A DNA stretch of 64,000 nucleotides. It comes from Terfezia claveryi. Taxonomy: Eukaryota; Ascomycota; Pezizomycetes; Pezizales; Pezizaceae. Positions 1 through 9,014 of this stretch are shown one piece after another; positions within the stretch are counted from its first letter, which is position 1; each line of letters starts with the position of its first letter. The DNA lies in assembly GCA_015179025.1 (NCBI GenBank), contig WHUX01000046.1, forward strand, positions 295,398-359,397, written 5' to 3'. A program made the translations under genes and the position numbers. The notes beneath the pieces are model-generated. The model saw only the letters and a program-made list of their open reading frames with translations. It did no database searches and was not told the origin of the DNA.

Positions 1-421
1 CAGGTTTCTTAATTCTTTACTTAAAAATACGTTCATTTCTAAGTCCTTTTCTTTGAATGGGTAAGGTGTTAGCCATAAATAGTGTTTTACTACGGCTTCC
101 ATTAAGAGTCGAGTATCATCAGGATGATACTGTTGGGCATGTCCCATTGAGCGAGTGTATTTCAAAATCTCCTCAATTGTTGAAAATGTCTATCCCAAAA
201 TTCTTCTGGTGCGAGAGGTAGAGCCATACTAAAATATAGTTTGGTTCCAGCTCCACCTGGTTCTCCTATTTCTATATCCATGGGCAGATTTATTTCCCCT
301 TCTGTGTTAGGAACTAAAATCTGGTCTTTCTGGGAGTTTCTTCTACTAATTTCTTAATATCTTCGAGTAACATAGTTAACCGTCTCGACCTCTTAGTCTT
401 CTTACTAAGTTCAGACGCCAT
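1..421 (-). pseudogene. gag: A1 gag, N-terminal part, frame-broken
   Basis: The ATG lies at 419-421 on the minus strand and begins MASELSKKTKRSRRLTML, as in A2 and A3. Gag would form the particle core. Relative to A2 and A3 there are small deletions near 320-325 and 180-195, so the frame is broken. The rest lies beyond the left edge. The start is supported by three copies and by the divergent ORF that begins one base away on the other strand. Confidence 0.8.
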
Positions 422-422
422 T

Positions 423-938
423 ATGTCTGATTTCGTCATCTGTCCGCAACCAAATGCAGCTGGTTATGCGATACGATCGTCGAGTTACTTTTCTTCTTTG
501 GCACCTTTCTGTGCTGATGGTGTGGTGGCTGATGATCCTTATGATCTCCATTCGACTGACGGTTCTGTTGGCTCAGTGGCTCACGAGGCTGGTGAGGCTG
601 GATGTCAGGATCCTGATGTTTCTTATGGTCCTGGTTTTTCTTCGTCTACTGGTCTAGAATCTAGTTCTAGTTCTTCCGGCAAGAGTGTCACGTTTTCTGA
701 TTGGTGTGTTGAGGTAGACGTTGGGGGCGCAGAGGTATTGGTAGAGATGTCTGGGCCTAAGGAAGGTTCTGATGGAGGTAATTCTTTTCTGGAGGAAATG
801 GCTGCAGTGGAGGCAGCGAGATTTGAGCCTTGGGATTGTGATGCTTGGTTGTTTAGACCAATTATTCCTGGGACCTGGGGGGCCGGTTTTTCAATGGTGT
901 ACTGGATTTACAGGTACAGATGTAATGGCGGTTGCTAG
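423..938 (+). CDS. Antisense leader ORF of family A, copy 1 (shortened)
   Basis: This ORF reads opposite to element A through the untranslated leader. It starts MSDFVICPQPNAAGYAIRSS and has a Ser-rich stretch (about residues 75-90), an acidic middle and an aromatic C-terminal stretch (YWIYRYRCNGGC). It stops at 936-938 where A2 and A3 have a Gln codon (CAG to TAG), and a one-base deletion follows. The ATG at 423-425 is one base from the divergent gag ATG. I recognise no family. The intact version is in A2. Function unknown; it may be a real accessory gene or a fortuitous ORF. Confidence 0.4.
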   Translation: MSDFVICPQPNAAGYAIRSSSYFSSLAPFCADGVVADDPYDLHSTDGSVGSVAHEAGEAGCQDPDVSYGPGFSSSTGLESSSSSSGKSVTFSDWCVEVDVGGAEVLVEMSGPKEGSDGGNSFLEEMAAVEAARFEPWDCDAWLFRPIIPGTWGAGFSMVYWIYRYRCNGGC

Positions 939-1248
939 GAGTGCAAGATGAGTTTTGATCTTATTGGGAAAAGTGTTGTGAACGAGAGTGGGATTGTTTA
1001 ATGTGGGATACCACTGCCCGTTAGAGCTCTGCTTAGCTTGCTTCTAAGTCTTTTGTTGAAGTACTGCAGTTGAGAGTCTGATGTCTCGTTTGTTGGATTT
1101 TGTTGGTTAGCTAGTTGAATAACATATCGATTTTATATGTGCACTTGGGTTTCGAATTGTATACACTTGCATGAGTGTAATAAAGGTATCCAAGGTTGAT
1201 CAGGCCTTGGATTTAAGAGTAAAGATTAGGTAAGTGAGTTAAAAAAAA

Positions 1249-1924
1249 TGTAATGAATGGTACTAGACAGTATTCATTCGGTACCATTATACAATCTATA
1301 TCCGTAGGCACGGACGTTTGTGTATTTCGGTTCTGCTGAGGTAAGACCTCAGAAGGGTAGGGAGATTACTATGTGGGACGTTCCCAAAGGGAACAGTAAT
1401 TAACTGGTGTAATCTATCTTATATATTTATGCTATCTAAGCTATATGATCTTGATCTGATCGGAATATAGGCTTGCTTGCTCTGAGGCTTGCTTAGTTGC
1501 TTCTTGTCTTTCTGTGGATTCCAGAGGGAATCCAGCGGCCTATTTATACTCCTCTGAGATCTAATGACTAAGGAAATAAATACAATAAAGGGTGGCACAC
1601 CAGAAGGTGGTGTGCTGTACAAAAGGGGTCATGTGGCCATGGTAATGAGTCACACGCCTTAAACGATGGTCATGTGGCCATAGTAATGAGTCACATGCCT
1701 TAAACAGAGGTTATGCGGCCATAATGAGGGTGTCTTCATATGGCAAGTGCCATGGAACTTCCCATGGCAGATTCCGCGTGCTATGGACGCTTATAAAGCA
1801 ATAGGAGGTGGTAGAAGGCTAGTCCTTCAACCGAGAGGCTTAGTTACATAATATAGTAGTAATATAGGAAATACAAAAGTATATAATCAATTATATAAGC
1901 AATGAAATAACGTTCTCCATTACA
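1249..1924 (-). repeat. A1 5' LTR (subtype II)
   Basis: A 676-bp LTR with TG..CA ends (TGTAATGAATGG ... TCTCCATTACA on the plus strand). At four diagnostic sites (rc of gaccATcgttta, cctctGtttaag, ttctaccacctcctatt, gaaagacaagaagc) it matches A4 and the 3' LTR of A2, not A3. A TATA box (ctatttatactcc on the plus strand) and two TGACTCA-type sites are present. Confidence 0.95.
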
Positions 1925-2935
1925 GCAGGTGGCCAGCAACGAAACCCAGTTATCCTGCTGGTAATTGACAAAGGCCCGCAGATATTGCTCCATAATGGTG
2001 TTCATCCTCTCCGATTGGCCGTTTGTCTGGGGGTAATATGCCGTTGACAGGCGTACTTTGATCCCCAGAAGTTCGCAAAAGGCTTGCCAGAATTCTGAGG
2101 TAAACTGAGGGCTATGGTCGGATACGATCGACTCAGGAAGGCCATGGTATCGGAATACATTGTTGAGGTAGAGATTGGCTAACTCTGGGACAGAGCAGGT
2201 ATCCCGGCAAGGTATAACATGCCTCATCTTCGTCAACCGATCTACTACTATCAAGATAGCATTGAACCTCGAATCTTCTGGCAACCCTGTTACGAAGTCC
2301 ATAGTCAAGTGTAGCCACAGCCGATCTGGGATATCCAGGGGCTTCAAGGTGCCATATAAGGCGTGGTAGATGGGCTTAGCACACTTGCAAACATGGCAGT
2401 TCTGTACGTACTGCTCCACATCCTTCCGCTGGTTAATCCAAGTGTATTCCCTGGCCAGGAGCTCTAACGTCTTTGCCACTCCAGGGTGACCTGCCACCAG
2501 GGTATCGTGGTATTCCTTGATCAGCCTCAAGCGTAACCCTCCAGCTTCTGGTACATAGAGTCGTTTGAGGTGATAGAGGAGGCCCTCCTGTACTGTACAC
2601 TCGGCCAGGGAAATCTTGGGGTGGCGGCGCTGGCCGGAATCCACTGCGGCGATGATCTCTCAGACCAGGGGGGCTCCTTCGTAAGCTTGTCTCACCAGTT
2701 GTCGGAGGTTGGCTTCCCCGACAGCCTCAGCCTCAGCTTCTGCATCAGCCTCAGCTAGAACGTTGGCTGCCAGATTAAGGTTTTCGGGCTTTAATACCAC
2801 CTGATTTTGGTATTTTAGCCTTTTATCCTCCCCTTTAGGGAGGTCACCTGATCTCCTAGTCAAGGCGTCCGGTTTCCCACCAGCCTTGCCTGGCCGGTAT
2901 TTGATCTTGAAGATGAACCGAGATAAGAACTTCAA
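1925..2935 (-). pseudogene. pol: B-old RNase H end, tether and integrase (cut by A1)
   Basis: In minus-strand order this shows the end of RNase H ([14 protein letters not shown]), an Ala/Glu-rich tether ([14 protein letters not shown]), the integrase zinc region (HPGVAKTLELLAREYTW, CHVCKCAKP) and the DDE core. The catalytic context is TMDFVTGLPED, VSDHSPQFTSEF and NGQSERMNTIMEQYL. The reading ends at WVSLLATC where the A1 LTR begins, so the integrase C-terminus and chromodomain lie beyond A1. Stop codons split it near 2645. Role when intact: removing 3' nucleotides from cDNA and joining it to host DNA. Confidence 0.88.
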
Positions 2936-3376
2936 CCACCTGGCCTGCTATCAGTTAAGCAGTTTGGTGGTGGTAAAATACTCAAGGTTCTTATGATCGG
3001 ACAACACCTTGATAATCCCCTTGGCTGACTCCAGATGAGACCTCCATTCCTCAAAAACTTGGACAATGGCCATTAATTCCTTATCATAGATCTCGTAATT
3101 ACACTCCGCTGGGGAGTGCTTTTTGGAGAAATAGGCCACCTGGTGGAGGACTCCATTGACATACTGGAACAGGATTTTGGCGGAGACATAGTCAGAGGCA
3201 TCTGTTTCCAAGATACACTCGCTATCGGGATCAAAGTGAGCTAGTATGGGTGCTAAGCAGAAGGCTTCCTTGAGGTTCTAGAAGGCAGATTGGGCTTCTA
3301 GACTCCAGTGGAATCGCCGGTCCTTTTTGGTCAGGGCTATGAGGGGGGCTATGATCTTGGAATATCCTAGAATGAA
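2936..3376 (-). pseudogene. pol: B-old RNase H region, broken
   Basis: The RNase H fold shows [17 protein letters not shown], a large segment [19 protein letters not shown] and [17 protein letters not shown]. The catalytic D, E and D positions are recognisable. A stop follows ...TTKLLN (tag at the position of an Arg/Gln in B'), and a frame break lies near 3230-3280 at the RT connection. RNase H would degrade the RNA of the RNA:DNA hybrid in the particle. Confidence 0.85.
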
Positions 3377-4219
3377 TCATCGGTAAAAGTTGGCAAATCC
3401 CAGGAAGGCCTGGACATCCTTGAGATTTGCTGGGATTTCCCATTCCTGAACGGCGGTGACCTTGGCAGGATCCATTCTAATACCTTCCGTGGTGATGATC
3501 AATCCTAGATACTTAACCTCCTGCATATGGAACTCGTATTTCCCAGGCTTGAGGTACAACCCAGCTTGCTCCAGCTTCTCCAATACCTGCCAGACATGAA
3601 TCTTGTGCTCTACCAGAGTGTCTGAATAAATCAAGATATCATCGAGGTAAGCCGTGCAGAACACAGCCAGAAAGTCCTGTAAGGTGTTATTGATAAAGTG
3701 CTGGAAGGAGGCAGGAGCGTTGGTTAGGCCAAAGGGCATGACGTTGTACTCGAAGTGGCCATAACGTGTCCGGAAGGCCGTTTTCCACTCCTCCCCTTCG
3801 GTGATCCATACCAGGTTGTACGCCCCTCGCAAGTCCAATTTGATAAACCATTTCGCCTTGGAAAGCCTAGCTAATGTCTCCTGAATCAGAGGTAGAGGGT
3901 ATCTGTTTTTAACCGTTATTTCGTTCAGGCCACGATAATCAACACACAACCGAAGGAAGCCATCCGACTTCTTCACGAAAAGTACTGGAGCACCTGCTAG
4001 TGAGGAGTTGTGGCGAATGAAGCTCTTGTTGAGGTTTTGATCCAAGTATTTCTTCAATGCTTCTAACTCCAACCGGGACATTCCGTAGAGGGGCCCATAG
4101 GGGGGGGTCTTACCCTCTATCAGTGGAATAGTATGGTCATATGGCCGGTGGGGTGCGAGCTTTTCTGCGGCCTTCTCCGAGAATAGGTCGATGAATTTGT
4201 GGTATTCGTCCAGTACCAT
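3377..4219 (-). pseudogene. pol: B-old reverse transcriptase
   Basis: A 280-codon open stretch contains the full finger-palm [68 protein letters not shown] and the catalytic [11 protein letters not shown] box. It ends with [14 protein letters not shown]. It is preceded by [20 protein letters not shown]. An in-frame TAG just upstream (4220-4225) sits where D has a Trp codon (EWKS), a TGG to TAG change. The RT motifs themselves are intact. Confidence 0.92.
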
Positions 4220-4225
4220 GGACTT

Positions 4226-4864
4226 CTACTCCTCCTTCGACCATGTCCTATTAATCTCCAGGTTCACCTCGTATATGGACAGGGCATGAGCCTTCAGCTT
4301 GTGCCTTCTAGTAAGGTAAGTGAAAGCCCCTGCCCCGATAAAGCTAATATTCAGAGGTTTTTGGGGGCCAGGGGGCATCGGGGGCACAGGGGGAATCGGG
4401 GGTGGCAAGGCACACAGCCCAGTAATGGTGGCCTTCGGATTCCTGCAGTGTTTTTTGCAATACTGGCTGTTGAACTGCAGGGTATCGGAGCCGAAGCTGA
4501 CTGATGCATCATGCATTCTAAGCCAGGGGATTCCGAGGACAATCGGATACTTGAGCTTTGTCACAAATATCGGGAGGGCTTCAGAGTGATCCTCGACCTG
4601 GGCAGGCATGCACGCAATATCGGTGATATCCCTGGAGGAAATAGGTCGACCGTCGATAACATCCAGGACACGAGGGGTTTTAAGCTTGGATGTGGGTATA
4701 GAGAATTTACTGACAAAGGCTTGGTCAACGAATGCAATTCCGGAAGCTCCGCAATCTATGAGGGCTGACGTGGTGATTGTTCTATCATTGATTTTGAGAG
4801 AGATAGATACAACAAAATGCTCGCCAAACAAGCGAGACTTGTCAAAAACAGAAGCGGAAGACAC
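4226..4864 (-). pseudogene. pol: B-old aspartic protease and Pro-rich linker
   Basis: The protease active-site loop is TTSALIDCGASGIAFVDQAF (D-C-G in place of the usual D-S/T-G) and the flap/C-terminal region is KYPIVLGIPWLRMHD. A proline-rich linker (LPPPIPPVPPMPPGPQKP) then leads to the RT. The protease would cleave Gag-Pol in the particle. B' and D show the same DCG or equivalent, so Cys here is a family feature rather than damage. Confidence 0.87.
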
Positions 4865-4920
4865 AGAAAATGCAGATAGAGATAAGTGGCCTGGGGCAGG
4901 TTCCTTGCTAGTATCAGTAA

Positions 4921-5374
4921 CTAGGCAAGGGACAGGGCTTTTCCCAACTCATCCACCTCCACAATCCTGGCTGGGGTGTCTGAGATGGCATGGGCGGCTA
5001 GGGAGCGGTTTTTTTGAAGGGAACAGGCCGCAATGAAGTGGTCGGCCTTCCCACAGGCTATGCATAGCCCATTATTCCGGCGGCGTTCCCTCTCTTCTTG
5101 GGTCAGGCGAGGCCTGCCTGCAGATAGATCTATAGGCCCTGGTCCACTAGCTACGAGGGAAGGGTAGGCTGGGTTGTTGGTAACAGGGGTCTGTGGCTGA
5201 GTGCGAGCAAGTGAGAAAGTCGAGCAGGAGGCTGCGGTGAGGGAGGCCTTCAGGCTATTTCTAAACCTGGCCATCTTTTGCTCCAATCGGCTAGCCTGAT
5301 CAATGAACTCTTCGAGGGTATGGACATCTGGGAAATTGATAAGTGCCTGCCTTAGCTCCATGCTTAGGCCTTCC
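4921..5374 (-). pseudogene. gag: B-old gag C-terminus with zinc knuckle
   Basis: This is the continuation of the Gag fragment right of A2. It shows a coiled region ASRLEQKMARFRNSLKASL, the PIDLSAGRPRLTQEERE motif shared with B' and D, and one CX2CX4HX4C knuckle (CIACGKADHFIAAC, about 5020-5065) for RNA binding. A stop separates it from the protease region at about 4920. The right end is the A2 insertion site. Confidence 0.88.
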
Positions 5375-6057
5375 TGTAATGGAGAACGTTATCTTATTGC
5401 TTATATAATTGATTATATACTTTTGTATTTCCTATATTACTACTATGTTATGTAACTAAGCCTCTCGGTTGAAGGACTAGCCTTCTTGCCACCTCTTATT
5501 GCTTTATAAGCGTCCATAGCACGCGGAATCTGCCATGGGAAGTTCCATGGCACTTGCCATATGAAGACACCCTCATTATGGCCGCGTGACCTCTTTTAAG
5601 GCGTGTGACTCATTACTATGGCCACATGACCGTCGTTTATGGCGTGTGACTCATTACTATGGCCACATGACCCCTTTTGTACAGCGCACCACCTTCTGGT
5701 GTGCCACCCTTTATTGTATTTATTTCCTTAGTCATCAGATCTCAGAGGAGTATAAATAGGCTGCTGGATTCCCTCTGGAATCCACAAGAAAGAAAGCAAG
5801 AAGCAACCAAGCAAGCCTTCAGAGCAAGCAAGCCTATATTCCGATCAGATCAAGATCATATAGCTTAGATAGCACAAATCATATAAGATAGATTACACCA
5901 GTTAATTACTGTTCCCTTCGGGAACGTCCCACATAGTAATCTCCCTACCCTTCTGAGGTCTTACCTCAGCAGAACCGAAATACACAAACGTCCGTGTCTA
6001 CGGATATAGATTGTATTAACGGTACCGAATGAATACTGTCTAGTACCATTCATTACA
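5375..6057 (+). repeat. A2 5' LTR (subtype I)
   Basis: A 683-bp LTR, TGTAATGG...CATTACA. It carries the subtype I states shared with both LTRs of A3: cttcttgccacctcttatt, cctcttttaagg, gaccGtcgttta and gaaagaaagcaagaagc. Inverted repeats include GTTCCCTTCGGGAAC and GGATTCC..GGAATCC. It is followed by a poly-T run and AACTTAC; I see no TGG-type tRNA primer-binding site. Confidence 0.96.
5751..5759 (+). promoter_or_regulatory. TATA box in A2 5' LTR
   Basis: TATAAATAG, conserved in all family A LTRs (for example 14027-14035). It is the likely core promoter for genomic RNA. Two TGACTCA sites lie about 120-170 bases upstream. Confidence 0.6.
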
Positions 6058-6285
6058 TTTTTTTTAACTTACTTACCTAATCTTTACTCTTAAATCCAAG
6101 GCCTGATCAACCTTCGGATACCTTTATTACACTCACGCAAGTGTATACAATTCGACACCCAAGTGCACATATAAAATCGATATCGTTATTCAACTAGCTA
6201 GCCAACAAAAAATCCAACAAACGAGACATCAGACTCTCAACTGCAGTACATCAACAAAAGACTTAGAAGCAAGCTAAGCAGAGCT

Positions 6286-6888
6286 CTAACGGGCAGTGGT
6301 ACCCCAGATTAAACAATCCCACCCTCGTTCACAACACTTTTCCCAATAAGATCGACAACTCATCTTGCACTCCTGGCAACCGCCATTATATCTGTACCTG
6401 TAAATCCAGTACACCATTGAAAAACCGGCCCCCCAGGTCCCAGGAATAATTGGTCTAAACAACCAAGCGTCACAATCCCAAGGCTCAAATCTCACTGCCT
6501 CCACTGCAGCCATTTCCTCCAGAAAAGAATTACCTCCATCAGAACCTTCCTTAGGCCCAGACATCTCTACCAATACCTCTGCGCCCCTAACGTCTACCTC
6601 AACACACCAATCAGAAAACGTGACACTTTTGCCGGAAGAACTAGAACTAGATTCTAGACCAGTAGACGAAGAAAAACCAGGACCATAAGAAACATCAGGA
6701 TCCTGACATCCAGCCTCACCAGCCTCGTGAGCCACCGAGCCAACAGAACCATCAGTCGAACGGAGATCATAAGGATCATTAGCCACCACACCATCAGCAC
6801 AGAAAGGTGCCAAAGAAGAAAAGTAACTCGACGATCGTATCGCATAACCAGCTGTATTTGGTTGCGGACAGACGACGAAATCAGACAT
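6286..6888 (-). CDS. Antisense leader ORF of family A, intact copy
   Basis: A 200-residue ORF on the strand opposite to the element, lying wholly in the gag leader. It starts MSDFVVCPQPNTAGYAIRSS. The N-terminal half is acidic and Ser-rich (SSSTGLESSSSSSGKS). A hydrophobic/aromatic stretch (IIPGTWGAGFSMVYWIYRYR) is followed by a Cys-rich tail (CQECKMSCRSYWEKCC) ending at TAG 6286-6288. The ATG (6886-6888) is one base from the gag ATG (6890). The frame stays open upstream to 7071, but that part is antisense to gag and may be a shadow. No sense ORF occupies the leader, so openness is not a shadow there. No family recognised; the tail could bind metal or a membrane. Transcription is unproven. 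Confidence 0.45.
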   Translation of the reverse strand: MSDFVVCPQPNTAGYAIRSSSYFSSLAPFCADGVVANDPYDLRSTDGSVGSVAHEAGEAGCQDPDVSYGPGFSSSTGLESSSSSSGKSVTFSDWCVEVDVRGAEVLVEMSGPKEGSDGGNSFLEEMAAVEAVRFEPWDCDAWLFRPIIPGTWGAGFSMVYWIYRYRYNGGCQECKMSCRSYWEKCCERGWDCLIWGTTAR

Positions 6889-6889
6889 A

Positions 6890-8472
6890 ATGGCGTCTGA
6901 ACTTAGTAAGAAGACTAAGAGGTCGAGACGGTTAACTATGTTACCCGAAGATATTAAGAAATTAGTAGAAGAAACTCCCAGAAAAACCAGATTTATAATT
7001 CCTAACACAGAAGGGGAAATAAATTTGCCCATCGATATAGAAATAGGAGAACCAGGTGGAGCAGGAACCAAACTATATTTTAGTATGGTTTACCTCTCGC
7101 ACCAGAAGAATTTTGGAATAGACATCTTCCAACAATTGAGGAGATTTTGAAATATACTCGCTCAATGGGACATGCCCAACAGTATCATCCTGATGATACT
7201 CGACTCTTAATGGAAGCCGTAGCAAAACACTACTTATGGCTAACACCTTACCCATTCAAAGAAGAAGACTTAGAAATGAACGCATTTTTAAGTAAAGAAT
7301 TAAGGAAACCTGTTGTTCCGCTTTTAAGGAAACCGAATTGGGTAATAAATAACTGGGAAGAAATAATGGCATTCATGATGAGCGGCACTCATCTAGAAGA
7401 ATCAGCACATACCGCGGAGGATTTTTTCAATCCTAGCAAAGAACTTCCAGGAGCGTTCCTGAGAACACCAAAAGACAATCGAAAGGCAAAGGTCGAGCAC
7501 CTGAGACACCAGAAAGGAGGACTGAGTCAGCCAAAGAACCAGACGATGAAAACCAACCACCGGAAATATAGAATTACCAGAAGACGATGATGATCTAGAT
7601 ACAGGACTAGACCAACAAAAGCAGAAAACGCAAGGAGGAGGACGAGATCCCGATGATAGCGGAGATGATAGCTCGGACTCTGATAAGGCATCGTCAGTTG
7701 CAAGTCAAACTCTTAAAAGAAAACCCAAACAGGAAAATCAGTTGAACACCAACAATGGGAATCTACAACAGGAATGGTTACAACGGGTAACCATAAAGCA
7801 ACGAATGCTTTAAAAGGAATAAAGATTGATATGCCAGAAAAATTAAGAGGAGAAGACAAAAAATGGCAAGACTCACAATATTTTGACTCTTGGGCCACAG
7901 CAATGCAACGTTGGTTTGTTCTCAAAAGAATAGATTTAGAAGGCGCTTCAGCTCTGGAAATTGTTGGATTCAGAATGGAAGGGAGCGCGCTCACTACTTA
8001 TAATCAATTCCTAAGAGAAAAAGGAAAGAATGCGACATTCTTTGGTTTCATACTAGCACTAAGGGATTTTCTGATACCCTCTACTAGTAAGGACATTTTG
8101 TGGAAACGATGGGAGACAGCCACACCATACAAGGATGGACATCACATGGGAATCAAACAGTTTGCCAACTGGCTTACTGAAATGCAAATCAAATTGATTG
8201 ACAAGGATGGCAAACAATCAATATCGCAGGAAGTAAAAAGAAGAAAGTTTCTTAATCACCTGCCGCCATATATGTCAGCTACATTGATTCCTTTAATCAA
8301 AGAAGAATGGTCATATGATCAGCTCGTGCATCAAGCGGAGTCATATGAAGCTTCAAAAAGGATATTGCCCCACCATCCACAACAAATACATCCCGACGAC
8401 AACACCCTCGGAATGAAAATCGAGTCACGGTCCACGCAGGGACCAGAATCAACGACAAAAAACAGGATTTAA
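6890..8472 (+). pseudogene. gag: A2 gag, frame-broken
   Basis: Starts MASELSKKTKRSRRLTML. A frameshift near 7086 (one C missing against A3) moves the reading to the next open stretch (7147-7590), and another break lies near 7470. The capsid-type region is continuous from 7774 (KLRGEDKKWQDSQYFDSWAT ... NHLPPYMSATLIPLIKEEW). It closes at TAA 8470-8472 just after an A-AAA-AAC heptamer (8457-8463). A3 has the same stop. The acidic stretch before capsid (DDDDLDTGLDQQK in A3) looks like a linker. Confidence 0.88.
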
Positions 8473-9014
8473 TCCTAGCAGCAATCCCAATACCAAACCC
8501 AATACAGAAAATCGGAAGGACTCAGATTGGGACACCATTACAAAAAAATTGGATCAGAAGACGAAGATGCAATTAATTAAAGACAAGAAATGTCTATGGT
8601 GTTGGAACCCTGGACACTCCTACAAGGACTGCAGGAAACGAAAAAATAAGGTACCCATGCGTACAGCCGCACAAGATTTAGCTATGCCGATAGCCACCAA
8701 GGATAAAAACAACAAGGATAAAATCAAGGAACGACCCTTGTCAAGACAGGTACCAGATTTTAGCAAGGTATTCGTTAGGCTAACGAACACCCCGCACTAG
8801 CTTTAATTGATCTCCAAACGAAGGGAGGAGACTTAATCAATTCTCAATTTGTACACCTATACAAAATACCAACTAGAAGTATCGAGAAGAAATCATTAAG
8901 TACGCAATTAAAGGCTCAAAAGGAACGATAGACAAAGCTTGTACTATCAAACTTGATTGGATAGGCTATGTAGAAGAACGAACGTTCTATGTAGCTCATT
9001 TAACTGGATGGGAC
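8473..9014 (+). pseudogene. pol: A2 nucleocapsid knuckle and protease
   Basis: In the +1 frame after the gag stop. It has the knuckle CLWCWNPGHSYKDC (8591-8632, CX2CX4HX4C), a basic Lys-rich tail and then a retropepsin-like stretch LALIDLQTKGGDLINSQFV, where the usual D-S/T-G triad is replaced by D-L-Q-T-K-G. A one-base deletion near 8778 breaks it here; A3 reads through. The C-terminal protease part (LTGWDMILGEPAL) begins near 9000. Confidence 0.78.

Larger units (their letters stand above)
1..1924 (-). mobile_element. Family A chromovirus copy 1 (A1), 5' part only
   Basis: This is the 5' end of a minus-strand Ty3/Gypsy element: 5' LTR at 1249-1924, a leader of about 830 bases, then the start of gag running off the left edge. 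It is nearly identical to the matching parts of A2 (plus strand) and A3 (minus strand). It sits in the integrase of an older B element, whose reading resumes at 1925 directly after the LTR terminus CCATTACA. The other end and second target-duplication copy are outside the window. Confidence 0.95.
1925..5374 (-). mobile_element. B-old chromovirus, 3' two-thirds of the body
   Basis: This is the minus-strand Ty3/Gypsy body from integrase (left) to gag C-terminus (right). It is the continuation of 14331-15061, from which A2 separates it. At the A2 break the Gag reading ...FQEG / LSMELRQAL joins without loss once one CTTCC copy is removed. The 5' LTR of this element is 37431-37920. The 3' end lies left of A1, outside the window. 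Confidence 0.93.

Noticed and set aside
1419..1622. About 60-codon frame inside every family A LTR (starting MYSAPPSGVPPFIV)
   Set aside because: It covers the TATA box and hairpins, its 3' end varies between LTR subtypes through frameshifts, and no start context is evident; conservation is explained by LTR identity.
2175..2369. Small plus-strand frames opposite pol in B-old and D
   Set aside because: Shadows of the integrase and RT frames.
4199..5036. Plus-strand Gly/Arg-rich frames opposite the B-old protease linker
   Set aside because: Antisense of the proline-rich minisatellite; no independent support.
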